DNA of 34,908 nt. Source: a virus. The position numbers and the translations under genes are program-made. The notes below the pieces were generated by a model. The model had not been told where the DNA came from, did not search any database, and saw nothing but the letters and a program-made list of their open reading frames with translations. The stretch lies in the IMG/VR virus record IMGVR_UViG_3300048065_000540, positions 1 to 34,908 of that record, one strand, 5' to 3'. Each line of letters opens with the position of its first letter. Position 1 is the first letter of the stretch. Positions 22,525 through 30,780 of this stretch are shown here, piece by piece.

Positions 22525-25500
22525 AGGAAACATGCCGGTCCCACCGAAGTGGTCGGGACAGGATAAGAGATTCGGAGAGACCATTAAGAGCAATCTTGAC
22601 GTTCTTTGTGGATACTCGGGCGACCCTTTAGATAGAGCATTAACAGCAAGAGACCTGCTGGACAGCGGAATCGCAAAGTTAGCCGCAGGCTCGATCACAT
22701 TTTCTGGGGGCAGCTCAGGACTAGCACCAGCGACAGGACTTCCTGTTTATGATGTCCCGCCCGCTCCTACTTCATTAGCGGCTAGTGGTGCGTTTCAGAA
22801 CATTATCCTTTCTTGGAATCTGGAGCGATATCAAGGGCACAGCTATGTAGAAGTGTATCGGCATACATCTGATGTCATCGCAGACGCGATTCTCACCGCT
22901 CAAGTCAGTGGGTCTGTTGCGGGGGTGTTCAGCGACTTTGTTGGAGCCGGTGCAGATTTTTACTACTGGGTTAGAGCAGTAAATGAAAACGGAGTTGTGG
23001 GACCGTTTAACTCCTCAACAGGAACTCGGGGTCAGACTGCTCCAGACGTAGACTTTTTACTAGACGCTTTAAATGGTGCTATCACAGAATCTGAGCTTGC
23101 CACGGCACTAACCACTAAGCTTGATGGCTTTGATGATGACATAGATGATCTAGTAACAACATTCGGCACAACCGTTGCGGCAGCTACAAGTGCGGCAGCG
23201 GCAGCAGCAAGTGAAAGTGCAGCGATAGCAGCAGAAGCGGCAGCTCTTGGAGCAGAATCTGGAGCCATTTCTGCTCGCGCAGCAGCTATCTTGGCACAGT
23301 CTGGCGCCGAGACTGCAGAGACAGATGCGGTAGCAGCAAGAGCGGCGGCTATCTTAGCTCAAACAGGTGCTGAATCTGCAGAAACCGATGCGATCGCTGC
23401 AAAGGTTGCTGCCTTACTTGCTCAGACCGGCGCTGAGACAGCAGAGGACAACGCTGTAATTGCTAGGACTGCCGCAGAAACTGCTGAGAGTAACGCGGAA
23501 ACCTCAGAGACCGCCGCCTCCAGTTCGGCGACAGGTGCCGCAGGGTCTGCTGCATCGGCAAACACTTCCGCAACTACAGCGGCTAACTCCGCCACATCTG
23601 CTGGCAATAGTGCGTCAGCCGCAGCGACCAGCGAAACCAATGCAGCATCTAGTGCTACAGCCGCAGGGACTGCCTCTACGGCAAGTCAGAGCGCTAGGCT
23701 TGCAGCTGAGACAGCTCAGTCAGGTGCAGAAACTGCCGAAACAAATGCTGCGTCTAGTGCTACCACTGCTGCAGGGTCTGCATCGACCGCTTCAACATCG
23801 GCTACTACGGCTGCAAATTCAGCAACGGCTGCGGGTCAGAGCGCGACTGCTGCGGCAACTAGCGAAACCAATGCGGCAACTAGTGCAACGGCTGCAGGCA
23901 CAGCGTCTTCCGCTTCTCAGACAGCCCAGTTAGCGGCTGAGTCGGCTCAGTCGGGTGCAGAAACAGCAGAGACAAACGCTGTGTCTAGCGCGACTAATGC
24001 AGCAGGATCTGCATCGACCGCTTCAACATCTGCTACCACTGCAGCCAATTCGGCTACAGCCGCCGGCAGCAGCGCTACAGCAGCGGCAACTAGTGCGACC
24101 GATGCTGCCACCTACGCCACTAACGCAGGCACTGCATCTACTGCCTCTCAAACAGCCCGCTTAGCCGCAGAGACGGCGGAAAGCAACGCAGAGACGGCAG
24201 AGACCAACGCGGCGACAAGCGAAAGTAATGCATCAGGATCAGCGTCCTCCGCACAAAACTCCGCTACGACTGCAGCAAATTCGGCAACAGCGGCAGGTAG
24301 CAGTGCTACTGCTGCAGCCACCAGCGCAACCAACGCGGCTACTTCCGCTACTGCCGCAGGTACGGCTTCTACTGCTTCTCAGACAGCTCAATTAGCGGCG
24401 GAAACTGCTCAGTCAGGAGCTGAGACTGCTGAGACGAACGCTGTATCTAGCGCTACGAATGCTGCTGGTTCTGCTTCGACAGCATCGTCATCTGCCACAA
24501 CGGCGGCTAACTCAGCTAATGCGGCAGGCAGTAGTGCAACTGCTGCTGCAACGAGCGCATCGGACGCAGCTACCTATGCGACTAATGCTGGTACGGCTTC
24601 CACTGCCTCGCAAACAGCACGACTAGCAGCTGAAACCGCTCAAAGTGGCGCGGAAACAGCAGAAACAAATGCAGCGTCTAGTGCCACGAACGCAGCTGGA
24701 TCGGCATCAACTGCTTCTTCATCCGCCACAACGGCGGCAAATTCGGCAACAGCAGCAGGTCAGAGTGCGTCGGCTGCAGCCACCAGTGAAACTAACGCGG
24801 CTACTTCTGCCACTGCAGCAGGCACATCATCTACTGCCAGCCAGAACTCTAGGCTCGCAGCTGTTGCGGCACAGACTGCCGCTGAGACCGCTGAGACAAA
24901 CGCTGAAACCGCTGAATCAAACGCCGCTACCTCTGCTAGTGCAGCACTTAGTAGCGCAAACGCCGCAAGTGCAAGTGAGACAGCTGCTGGACAAAGCGCA
25001 AGTGCGGCAAGCACAGATAGAATTGACGCACAAACAGCCCGAAGTGGTGCGGAAACGGCAGAAACTAACGCGGCATCGAGTGAGACAAACGCCTCGGGAT
25101 CAGCTTCGGCTGCTTCTACCAGCGCCACTAACGCTGCTAATTCGGCTACTGCAGCGGGCACTAGTGCGAGTGCTGCAAACACAAGCGCCCAATCAGCGGC
25201 TACTCAAGCAACAGCTGCAGGGACATCAGCCAACGCAGCTTCTGCAAGTCAGACAGCGGCTAGCACAGCTGAAGGTAACGCGGCGGCGTCTGCAAGTGCG
25301 GCAGCAACCAGTGCCAGTGATGCGTCAGCAAGCGAGACAGCCGCTGGTACATCAGCGTCTACCGCTAGCACACATGCAAATACTGCAAGCACAAAGGCTG
25401 GCGAGGCATCTACCTTTGCTTCAAACGCAGCTAGCTCGGCATCTAATGCGGCTGGCTCAGCTACATCGGCAGCAAGCACAGTCAACGGACTGACTGCCCG

Positions 25501-26557
25501 CTTAAACGATGTGAACGATACCGGCTCTGGTAGTGCGGTTACGATTGAGGAGGCGTACTCAGCTACGGCTCAAAATACGGGAGACATTACAAGTCTAGAG
25601 GGTCAGTACACAGTAAAGATTGATGCGAATGGTGCAGTTGCTGGGTTTGGATTGGCGAGCACATCGACCAGCTTAGGCACGAATGAAAGCGAGTTCTATG
25701 TTAACGCTGACCGATTTGCCATCATGCGTGGTGGCAGCGACACAACAGCTGCCGTTAGTCCGTTTGTTGTTCAGGCAACCGCAACTACTTTAAACGGAGA
25801 AACTGTTCCTGCGGGTGTTTACATGACAGACGCCTTCATTCGTAATGGCTCTATCGTAAATGCGCAGATTGCGAATGCCGCAATTGACGACGCAAAGATT
25901 TCTGACCTGACGGTAAGCAAAATAACTGGCAGCTTTGCCGATTTAGAATCAGTGCTAACGGGAACACTCGATGCAGACAACATAACGACAAACACGCTAA
26001 ACGTAGCAGGAGTCGCGATACAAGACTCAATCGGCAGAATAGCCGGCACCGCCGGAAATGACGTTAGCATGGGAAGTTATTCCGAGGTTTCAGAGTCTAA
26101 CTTTGTAAGCGCGTCTCCGCATCACATTGCTGCCGCTTATCACTCAGATGGCAACATTCAGGCTGGCTCTGTGATGGGCGGGTCACCATTGTTTAGTTTT
26201 AATTTCACAACCTTTAACTTTACCAACACGCGGGACTTCGTGATTACGGTAATGCTTGACCCAGTCGGCTCGTTTAGTAGTGCGTCGAGTACCGGCTTTG
26301 CTTTTGCTGTGCGTGCAACCACTAGCTCCACTGCATACACATCCACATCGGCATCAGATTACATCACAACTCGCGGCACAAGCAGGGGCGGATCTGGGTC
26401 GTCTGACGCATATATACTCTCTGACATTGTCACTCTTGCTGCCAACACTCAGTATTACATTTGGGTTTTTGGAATATCAGATGACGTTAGCATTAGTGGT
26501 ACAGGAGCACGAGGTATCCGCGACGGACAAATTTCTATTATGGGACTAAACCGATGA
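22514..26557 (+). CDS. Long tail fibre with fn3 domain, Ala-rich heptad shaft and tail-tip-J-like region (1347 aa)
   Basis: Domains in order: N-terminal PVPPKWSGQDKRFGETIKSN (attachment); fibronectin type III-like (about 80-178, VPPAPTSLAASGAFQNIILS to YYWVRAVNENGVVGPFNSST); Ala/Ser/Thr/Glu-rich heptads (about 215-985), including three 21-aa units and six 77-aa units; a J-like region (about 990-1180, YTVKIDANGAVAGFGLAST, NESEFYVNADRFAIM, VYMTDAFIRNGSIVNAQIAN); and a C-terminal beta-rich tip. The J-like part resembles DUF1983 and the end of tail-tip attachment proteins. GTG 22514 has GGAGG 7 bases upstream; ATG 22532 is the alternative. Probably a trimeric receptor fibre. Confidence 0.85.
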   Translation: MPSKGNMPVPPKWSGQDKRFGETIKSNLDVLCGYSGDPLDRALTARDLLDSGIAKLAAGSITFSGGSSGLAPATGLPVYDVPPAPTSLAASGAFQNIILSWNLERYQGHSYVEVYRHTSDVIADAILTAQVSGSVAGVFSDFVGAGADFYYWVRAVNENGVVGPFNSSTGTRGQTAPDVDFLLDALNGAITESELATALTTKLDGFDDDIDDLVTTFGTTVAAATSAAAAAASESAAIAAEAAALGAESGAISARAAAILAQSGAETAETDAVAARAAAILAQTGAESAETDAIAAKVAALLAQTGAETAEDNAVIARTAAETAESNAETSETAASSSATGAAGSAASANTSATTAANSATSAGNSASAAATSETNAASSATAAGTASTASQSARLAAETAQSGAETAETNAASSATTAAGSASTASTSATTAANSATAAGQSATAAATSETNAATSATAAGTASSASQTAQLAAESAQSGAETAETNAVSSATNAAGSASTASTSATTAANSATAAGSSATAAATSATDAATYATNAGTASTASQTARLAAETAESNAETAETNAATSESNASGSASSAQNSATTAANSATAAGSSATAAATSATNAATSATAAGTASTASQTAQLAAETAQSGAETAETNAVSSATNAAGSASTASSSATTAANSANAAGSSATAAATSASDAATYATNAGTASTASQTARLAAETAQSGAETAETNAASSATNAAGSASTASSSATTAANSATAAGQSASAAATSETNAATSATAAGTSSTASQNSRLAAVAAQTAAETAETNAETAESNAATSASAALSSANAASASETAAGQSASAASTDRIDAQTARSGAETAETNAASSETNASGSASAASTSATNAANSATAAGTSASAANTSAQSAATQATAAGTSANAASASQTAASTAEGNAAASASAAATSASDASASETAAGTSASTASTHANTASTKAGEASTFASNAASSASNAAGSATSAASTVNGLTARLNDVNDTGSGSAVTIEEAYSATAQNTGDITSLEGQYTVKIDANGAVAGFGLASTSTSLGTNESEFYVNADRFAIMRGGSDTTAAVSPFVVQATATTLNGETVPAGVYMTDAFIRNGSIVNAQIANAAIDDAKISDLTVSKITGSFADLESVLTGTLDADNITTNTLNVAGVAIQDSIGRIAGTAGNDVSMGSYSEVSESNFVSASPHHIAAAYHSDGNIQAGSVMGGSPLFSFNFTTFNFTNTRDFVITVMLDPVGSFSSASSTGFAFAVRATTSSTAYTSTSASDYITTRGTSRGGSGSSDAYILSDIVTLAANTQYYIWVFGISDDVSISGTGARGIRDGQISIMGLNR
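23273..23461 (+). repeat. Three 21-aa units (63 bp)
   Basis: Residues from 254 read ARAAAILAQSGAETAETDA, ARAAAILAQTGAESAETDA and AKVAALLAQTGAETAEDNA with a two-residue ending each: three units of three heptads. They abut the first 77-aa unit exactly at 23462. Confidence 0.85.
23462..24847 (+). repeat. Six tandem 77-aa (231-bp) units, 11 heptads each
   Basis: Units start at 23462, 23693, 23924, 24155, 24386 and 24617, each exactly 231 bp. Protein is very similar, with landmarks A(R/Q)LAAETAQSGAETAETNA, SATTAANSATAAG and TAS(T/S)ASQ; the first unit is the most divergent. DNA differs widely at third positions and even between the two serine codon boxes (TCN and AGY), so the protein repeat is old or actively maintained. 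A degenerate continuation runs to about 25480. Confidence 0.93.
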
Positions 26558-26784
26558 GTTATGCGTTTCTTTGGGATGAGCTGATCGAAAAACGCAACTT
26601 GCGTTTAGCGGCATGTGACTGGACGCAGATGCCAGACAGCGCTCTTTCAGATACAAAGAAGGCTGAATGGGCGCAGTACAGACAGGCTTTGCGAGATATC
26701 CCTCAAAGGTTTCCGGCTGACGTAAACAAAGATGAGGTCAATCCATATGAGACTGAGTCTCTGTTTCCAGCCAAGCCGGAATAG
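26554..26784 (+). CDS. Tail-fibre assembly chaperone-like protein, copy 2 (76 aa)
   Basis: Contains the pattern LAACDWTQMPDSALSDTKK, then EWAQYRQALRDIPQRFP and SLFPAKPE, the same family signature as the C-terminal half of the 115-aa protein at 17771. It starts inside the fibre stop (ATGA at 26554-26557), so it is coupled to the fibre. It probably helps the second fibre fold or trimerise, as tail assembly chaperones do behind fibre genes. Confidence 0.8.
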   Translation: MSYAFLWDELIEKRNLRLAACDWTQMPDSALSDTKKAEWAQYRQALRDIPQRFPADVNKDEVNPYETESLFPAKPE

Positions 26785-26929
26785 GTATTATTTTAGTATT
26801 TTACTTGATTTTAAAGTATCATATTGGTAGAGCGGGACTCCGATCCTCGGAACATCTCACCCCGAACTAGCTACTCGCTTCTCCGCGAATATAGCTTAAA
26901 AAAACCAAACAAATTAAAGGCAGTCTTTA
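26785..26929 (+). other. AT-rich and structured intergenic region before the GNAT gene
   Basis: The first 45 bases are very AT-rich, with a possible -10 TATCAT (26816-26821) but no good -35. Next comes a GC-rich stretch in which AGAGCG (26829-26834) can pair with CGCTTCT (26876-26882), CCGA/TCGG (26840-26850) form a tight hairpin, and TCGC/GCGA plus AGCTA/TAGCT form another near 26868-26895. On the minus strand 26827-26848 reads like the 3' end of a tRNA including CCA. It could be a leader RNA, a decayed tRNA or an att-like sequence. No gene is seen. Confidence 0.45.
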
Positions 26930-27394
26930 GTGGCTATTGTTGTCCGTGATCCTTCTATAGAGGATTTCCCAGAGATTAATGATCTTGGCAAATGGTTCCA
27001 AGAGAACAGTAATTACAAGAACTGCGGGTGGTCAGAGGGCAAAGCATTTGGCTTTGTTAAGGGAGGATCAAATCCTTCATCTGATACTTTTATGTTGGTG
27101 GCAGAAGAAGACGGCGAAGTGATCGGTTTCTTTTTGGGGAATGTAGTTGAGTACTTCTTCTCTGATGAAAGGATAGCACAAGAATTAGTGCTGGTATTTA
27201 AAAAAGATCGCCGCAAAGGAATTACACGCGCTGTTATCAAGATGATTTCAGCATTCTGTTTATGGGCAGAAACAAAAGAAGTTGTAGAAGTGTCTATAGG
27301 AATCAGCTCAGGAATAGCTGGCGATGGTTATCAAAAATTATTAGAGCGCCACGGCTTTAAAAAGGTCGGGGTTTTATTTAAGAACGAGGTTTAG
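26930..27394 (+). CDS. GNAT-family N-acetyltransferase (154 aa)
   Basis: Fold layout of GNAT enzymes: N-terminal VVRDPSIEDFPEINDLGKWF, central TFMLVAEEDGEVIGFFLG (54-70), motif A region ELVLVFKKDRRKGITRAVIK (85-104) with RRKGIT in the acetyl-CoA pyrophosphate-binding position, and C-terminal YQKLLERHGFKKVGVLFKNE. Likely transfers an acetyl group from acetyl-CoA to an unknown substrate. Single GNAT genes within structural operons occur in marine phages; target may be a virion or host protein. GTG start with AAAGG about 11 bases upstream. The first virion gene follows after 3 bases. Confidence 0.8.
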   Translation: MAIVVRDPSIEDFPEINDLGKWFQENSNYKNCGWSEGKAFGFVKGGSNPSSDTFMLVAEEDGEVIGFFLGNVVEYFFSDERIAQELVLVFKKDRRKGITRAVIKMISAFCLWAETKEVVEVSIGISSGIAGDGYQKLLERHGFKKVGVLFKNEV

Positions 27395-27397
27395 CCT

Positions 27398-27970
27398 ATG
27401 TGTGGTGGTGGTGGCGGAAGCGATCCGAAAGAACTAGAAAGCAAGAAAGCATTAGCACAACAAGCGGCTAACGCTCTTCGTCGTTATGGAGAGACGTTTG
27501 TCCCTCTTGAGAACATGTTCATCGAAGACACCAAAGCTATGTTTGCTGAAGGTGCTGCCGATCAGGCTATGGCTTCCTCACAGAATCAAACCTCAGCTAT
27601 CTATGAAGAAGGCTTCAACGATATGCGGGGCGCTCAATTCAACATGGGCTTGGACCCCACCTCAGGCAGAGCCAAAGGCGAATCGAACGCTTTAAGAGAG
27701 GCGCAGGCTAGAGGCATGGGACTTGCCGGTGCAGATGCGGGTCTTGGATATACAGATGCAGCGTATCAAGGTCTTGGAAATGTGATCGCTATGGGGCAAG
27801 GGCTGCAGACTCAGGCAATGACCGGAAACATTGATCGAATGCAGAGCAGCTTAGATAGAGCTGGTGCAGCAGCACAAAGAGATTTCGCACGATCTCAAAG
27901 CCTTGCGAGTATTGCAGGAACCGGTACAGGTATTGCCGCTTCTGGTTATGGTTTAGGAGGTAGAGGCTAA
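27398..27970 (+). CDS. Internal virion (ejection) protein, Gly-rich N-terminus (190 aa)
   Basis: Begins MCGGGGGSDPKELESKKALA, a start seen in internal virion proteins of T7-like and marine podoviruses (gp14-like), then RRYGETFVPLENMFIEDTKA, DMRGAQFNMGLDPTSGRAKG and a Gly/Ala-rich helical C-terminus. Likely packaged in the head core and ejected with DNA to help form the channel. It shares the F-x-P-L-E pattern and overall layout with the next gene, suggesting an old duplication. GAGG is about 10 bases upstream; the stop overlaps the next start (TAATG). Confidence 0.75.
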   Translation: MCGGGGGSDPKELESKKALAQQAANALRRYGETFVPLENMFIEDTKAMFAEGAADQAMASSQNQTSAIYEEGFNDMRGAQFNMGLDPTSGRAKGESNALREAQARGMGLAGADAGLGYTDAAYQGLGNVIAMGQGLQTQAMTGNIDRMQSSLDRAGAAAQRDFARSQSLASIAGTGTGIAASGYGLGGRG

Positions 27971-28659
27971 TGGACTTTGATGCTTATTTGTCAATGCTAG
28001 ATCCAGAGGTTCGCCAGCAGGTTAGTGCCTTTTATGGTCCCTCTGGACAAGAAAGTGCTCAGCCTCCTGCGATGGCGCTTCCTCCTCAGGCACAGCAGGT
28101 TGCCTCCATGGGATATCAAGGATCATCGGGGTCTCAGCAGGGACCGGCTGGTGGTGTATTCAGGCGGCTTGTGGATGAAGTCAATCCTTTCAACCCTTTC
28201 AACCCTTATGGACCGAGCAGCTATAACCCAAGCAACCCTTACGCCAGCATCAACCCAAACAGATATAACAACTTAGATCGCGACGAAAATCCGGGCGACA
28301 AGCTGTATGCGGATCTTATTAGAGCGCAGACGGAAGACTATAACCAGCGCTTTGCGCCGCTAGAGCGTTTCATGGCTGATCAAATTACAGCGACAGGAAC
28401 GAAGTCTTTAGCGGGTGACCTTATGAGGACTCGCCAAAATATAGGAACTGCAGTGGGGACGGCTCAAGGTCAGTCAAATCGTGACATGGCGCGTATGGGA
28501 TTGCAGAACACAGGCAATATAGCTAACAGCACATCTGCTGTGGGCGGCTTAGTCGGTGGATTAAACGACACAAGACTGAGAGATGCGGATCGTCGTCAGT
28601 CAATTCTTTCCGGTTCGCTCTCTGGGATATCGCAAAAAGCAAGGAGTACAGGTCAATGA
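27970..28659 (+). CDS. Internal virion protein, paralogue of the preceding one (229 aa)
   Basis: Begins MDFDAYLSMLDPEVRQQVSA, has a Pro/Asn-rich linker (NPFNPFNPYGPSSYNPSNPY, about 71-90), then IRAQTEDYNQRFAPLERFMA and RTRQNIGTAVGTAQGQSNRD followed by MARMGLQ. The last half corresponds to the core of the 190-aa protein upstream (F-x-P-L-E, then Q-rich helix, then D-M-(A/R)...GL). It overlaps both neighbours (TAATG and ATGA). Probably also an ejection or core protein. No enzyme motif is seen. Confidence 0.7.
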   Translation: MDFDAYLSMLDPEVRQQVSAFYGPSGQESAQPPAMALPPQAQQVASMGYQGSSGSQQGPAGGVFRRLVDEVNPFNPFNPYGPSSYNPSNPYASINPNRYNNLDRDENPGDKLYADLIRAQTEDYNQRFAPLERFMADQITATGTKSLAGDLMRTRQNIGTAVGTAQGQSNRDMARMGLQNTGNIANSTSAVGGLVGGLNDTRLRDADRRQSILSGSLSGISQKARSTGQ

Positions 28660-29270
28660 CAATGATAGCTGTAGGGCAAAGGCAGCGTGACCTTGCTTTG
28701 CGCGGATATGGTGCAGTCGCTAAAGCTGAGTCTATCGAAGAGCAACAGCGACTTGGTTTAGAGGCGCAGGAAAAGGCGGCAGAATCTCAAGTCCTAGGTA
28801 CGGGCGCTGGAATTGGTGGCATCTCGGGCGCAACAACCGCAAGAGCCTTATCGACCGAAGCAGGCACTGCGATAGAAGGTGCTAACGCCGCACTTGATGG
28901 TGCGGGAACGCTAAGCAGAAGCAAGCTCTCAGGTGGTCTGCAATTCACACCGACCGGTGGCGAAACAATAAAAGGCATTGAAGGGCTAAACGCCGCTAAA
29001 GATGCAGCAGCTCTTAAAGATGCAGCGGTCGTTAAGGATGCTGCGGCAGCAGGTCAGACTGCAGCTACTGTGGCAGAGGGTTCAGCTGTTGTGGCAGAGG
29101 GTGCAGCAGCAGTTGAGGGAGCGGCAGTTGCCGGAGAAGCAGCGGTTGCTGTTGAGGGCGCAGCAGCAGCCAGTTCCGCAGCAGCACCAATGGCACAGCT
29201 TGCAGCTCTTGCAACTCCCGTGGCTATCGGTCTTGGCGTGGCGTATCTAATTAACAAATTATTCGACTAG
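28656..29270 (+). CDS. Ala/Gly-rich internal virion protein with a C-terminal membrane segment (204 aa)
   Basis: N-terminal helix (GQRQRDLALRGYGAVAKAES), then a long Ala/Gly/Val-rich region (about 110-180, for example DAAALKDAAVVKDAAAAGQT and AEGAAAVEGAAVAGEAAVAV), and a hydrophobic C-terminus (ALATPVAIGLGVAYLINKLF) that could insert into membranes. Low-complexity Ala-rich sequence with a terminal membrane segment fits an ejection protein that helps to cross the envelope. The start is at an ATGA overlap, with AAGGAG 9 bases upstream. Function is inferred from place and composition. Confidence 0.65.
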   Translation: MTMIAVGQRQRDLALRGYGAVAKAESIEEQQRLGLEAQEKAAESQVLGTGAGIGGISGATTARALSTEAGTAIEGANAALDGAGTLSRSKLSGGLQFTPTGGETIKGIEGLNAAKDAAALKDAAVVKDAAAAGQTAATVAEGSAVVAEGAAAVEGAAVAGEAAVAVEGAAAASSAAAPMAQLAALATPVAIGLGVAYLINKLFD

Positions 29271-29279
29271 GTAATTATC

Positions 29280-30767
29280 ATGGTGGGTTTTGCAGACGGA
29301 TTTAAAACTGGCTTTGGCTTGATGGAAGGCGTCAAAGACCGAGAGCTTAAGGAAAAGCGGCTAGAAGCAGATATGACGTATCGAGCGGAATCTGACGCTG
29401 CAACCGCTGAGTATAGAGCCGAGGATCTCCGAATAAAGGGAGAGAGGCAGAAGTCCGACGCATCGCTTGCAGAGCAAAGAGCTAATACTGCGGCTGTTCA
29501 AGCAGGCACAGCATCGACAAACGCAGCCGCCTCTCTTTTAAACGCTCAGACAGCTGCTAGTAAGCAAGCAGATCTTACCAATCCCGAGTCAATTCAATAC
29601 AAGAAAGGCGAGTCTGAAATAGCTGAAAACGAAGCTCAGACAGAAAAGTACAGCGCAGAAGCTCAAACGCTACAAAATCAACAAAACAGATTTAACGCAG
29701 CCTTAAACGTAAGCCAGCTATACGAGCTGTCGCTCAACTCTGATGGCATGTATGACAGCAAGCAGCTAGAGCGGATTGAGCAGATGTATCAAGACAACAA
29801 AGGCTCTGGATTTTTTAATCTAGGAACCCTTGCTTCTGATGTTCATCAGAGAGGCACGCAAGAAATAAGCGGTTATATGGCTGATGTTGCGGCGGGACTT
29901 GACCCTGTCATGAGCGACAGTGTTGCGAGAGCTTTCACAACACAGCTGGCAATAGACTCGTCCGCTGCAGTAGGTCGTCAGGTTGACCAGACCTTTGTTA
30001 ACGCTCCTGAAGGCTGGAAGGGTCGTGGTTATCAGGTTAAATCGCAGGGTTTATTCGATGCTCGCATGTCTGGTACTGAAGGAAATTTGAATGGCGAGCT
30101 ATTTGTTGAGATAGAAAATAAAAATGATCCAGACGACGTTCAGTTTTACTTCCCCCCACTAACGTCAAGCAGATCATTTGTTGACTCAAAGCCGTTAGAT
30201 ATAAAGATGCAGGACATAGACAAGCCTCTGGCTGGAAGCGCATACCTCATTCAGCAGGTCGGTCCCGAGATCAAGCCAGCAGTTAAGCAGGCAAGAATAA
30301 AAGCCAAATTCGGTGATGATAAGGGCGACAACGGTGTTGATAAATTTGAATCTCGCGTTGCCGCTATCCTCGAAAGCAACCGAAAGGCAATCCAGAATGG
30401 TAGTAACACAAACAGCTTGATTGGAGGTGGAGCCGAGTTCGCTGAGCTAACAAGACAACAGCAGCTCAGCGAGCCTGAAATGGCTAAAATGAAACGACGC
30501 ATTGAGGAGCAGATACTCTTTGGTGCCCGTGAGGAGCCAACTCAAACTCGTGCACGAAAGTGGCTTTCAGAAACGTATTCATTATTAGAATCCGCACCAA
30601 CACCTAACGACAAGGGAACATTAGGCTCCTTAATAGACAAAGACCAATGGAGTCCTCAGTTAATTTCTGCGTTGGCACCTTATTACGATAAAGATGACGA
30701 CGACAAAGTTGTAATTACAGACCCAGTTGCTCTTACTGCAGAGCTTGTAAGAAAAGGCTACTTATAA
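29280..30767 (+). CDS. Internal virion protein with coiled-coil N-terminal half (495 aa)
   Basis: Begins VGFADGFKTGFGLMEGVKDR, then a long charged and Ala-rich coiled coil (about 15-150, for example ESEIAENEAQTEKYSAEAQT), then a globular region with LYELSLNSDGMYDSKQLERI and FNLGTLASDVHQRGTQEISG. The C-terminal part is helical and ends DPVALTAELVRKGYL. Layout fits podovirus internal core proteins (gp15-like) placed before the giant last protein. No enzymatic motif was seen. The ribosome-binding site is weak (TAGGTAA). Confidence 0.68.
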   Translation: MVGFADGFKTGFGLMEGVKDRELKEKRLEADMTYRAESDAATAEYRAEDLRIKGERQKSDASLAEQRANTAAVQAGTASTNAAASLLNAQTAASKQADLTNPESIQYKKGESEIAENEAQTEKYSAEAQTLQNQQNRFNAALNVSQLYELSLNSDGMYDSKQLERIEQMYQDNKGSGFFNLGTLASDVHQRGTQEISGYMADVAAGLDPVMSDSVARAFTTQLAIDSSAAVGRQVDQTFVNAPEGWKGRGYQVKSQGLFDARMSGTEGNLNGELFVEIENKNDPDDVQFYFPPLTSSRSFVDSKPLDIKMQDIDKPLAGSAYLIQQVGPEIKPAVKQARIKAKFGDDKGDNGVDKFESRVAAILESNRKAIQNGSNTNSLIGGGAEFAELTRQQQLSEPEMAKMKRRIEEQILFGAREEPTQTRARKWLSETYSLLESAPTPNDKGTLGSLIDKDQWSPQLISALAPYYDKDDDDKVVITDPVALTAELVRKGYL

Positions 30768-30780
30768 AAAGGTAACTTAG

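Noticed and set aside
23032-25493. Long open frames on both strands within the Ala-rich fibre region
   Set aside because: GCN/ACN/AGY-rich repeats lack stop codons in other frames; products are Leu/Gln/Arg-rich or Ala/Val-rich shadows without ribosome-binding sites.
26821-26900. Intact tRNA gene
   Set aside because: A tRNA-like end is visible on the minus strand, but I could not build a full cloverleaf with D-, anticodon- and T-arms on either strand.
26881-26905. Rho-independent terminator before the GNAT gene
   Set aside because: The hairpin is followed by an A-run, not a T-run, on the + strand.
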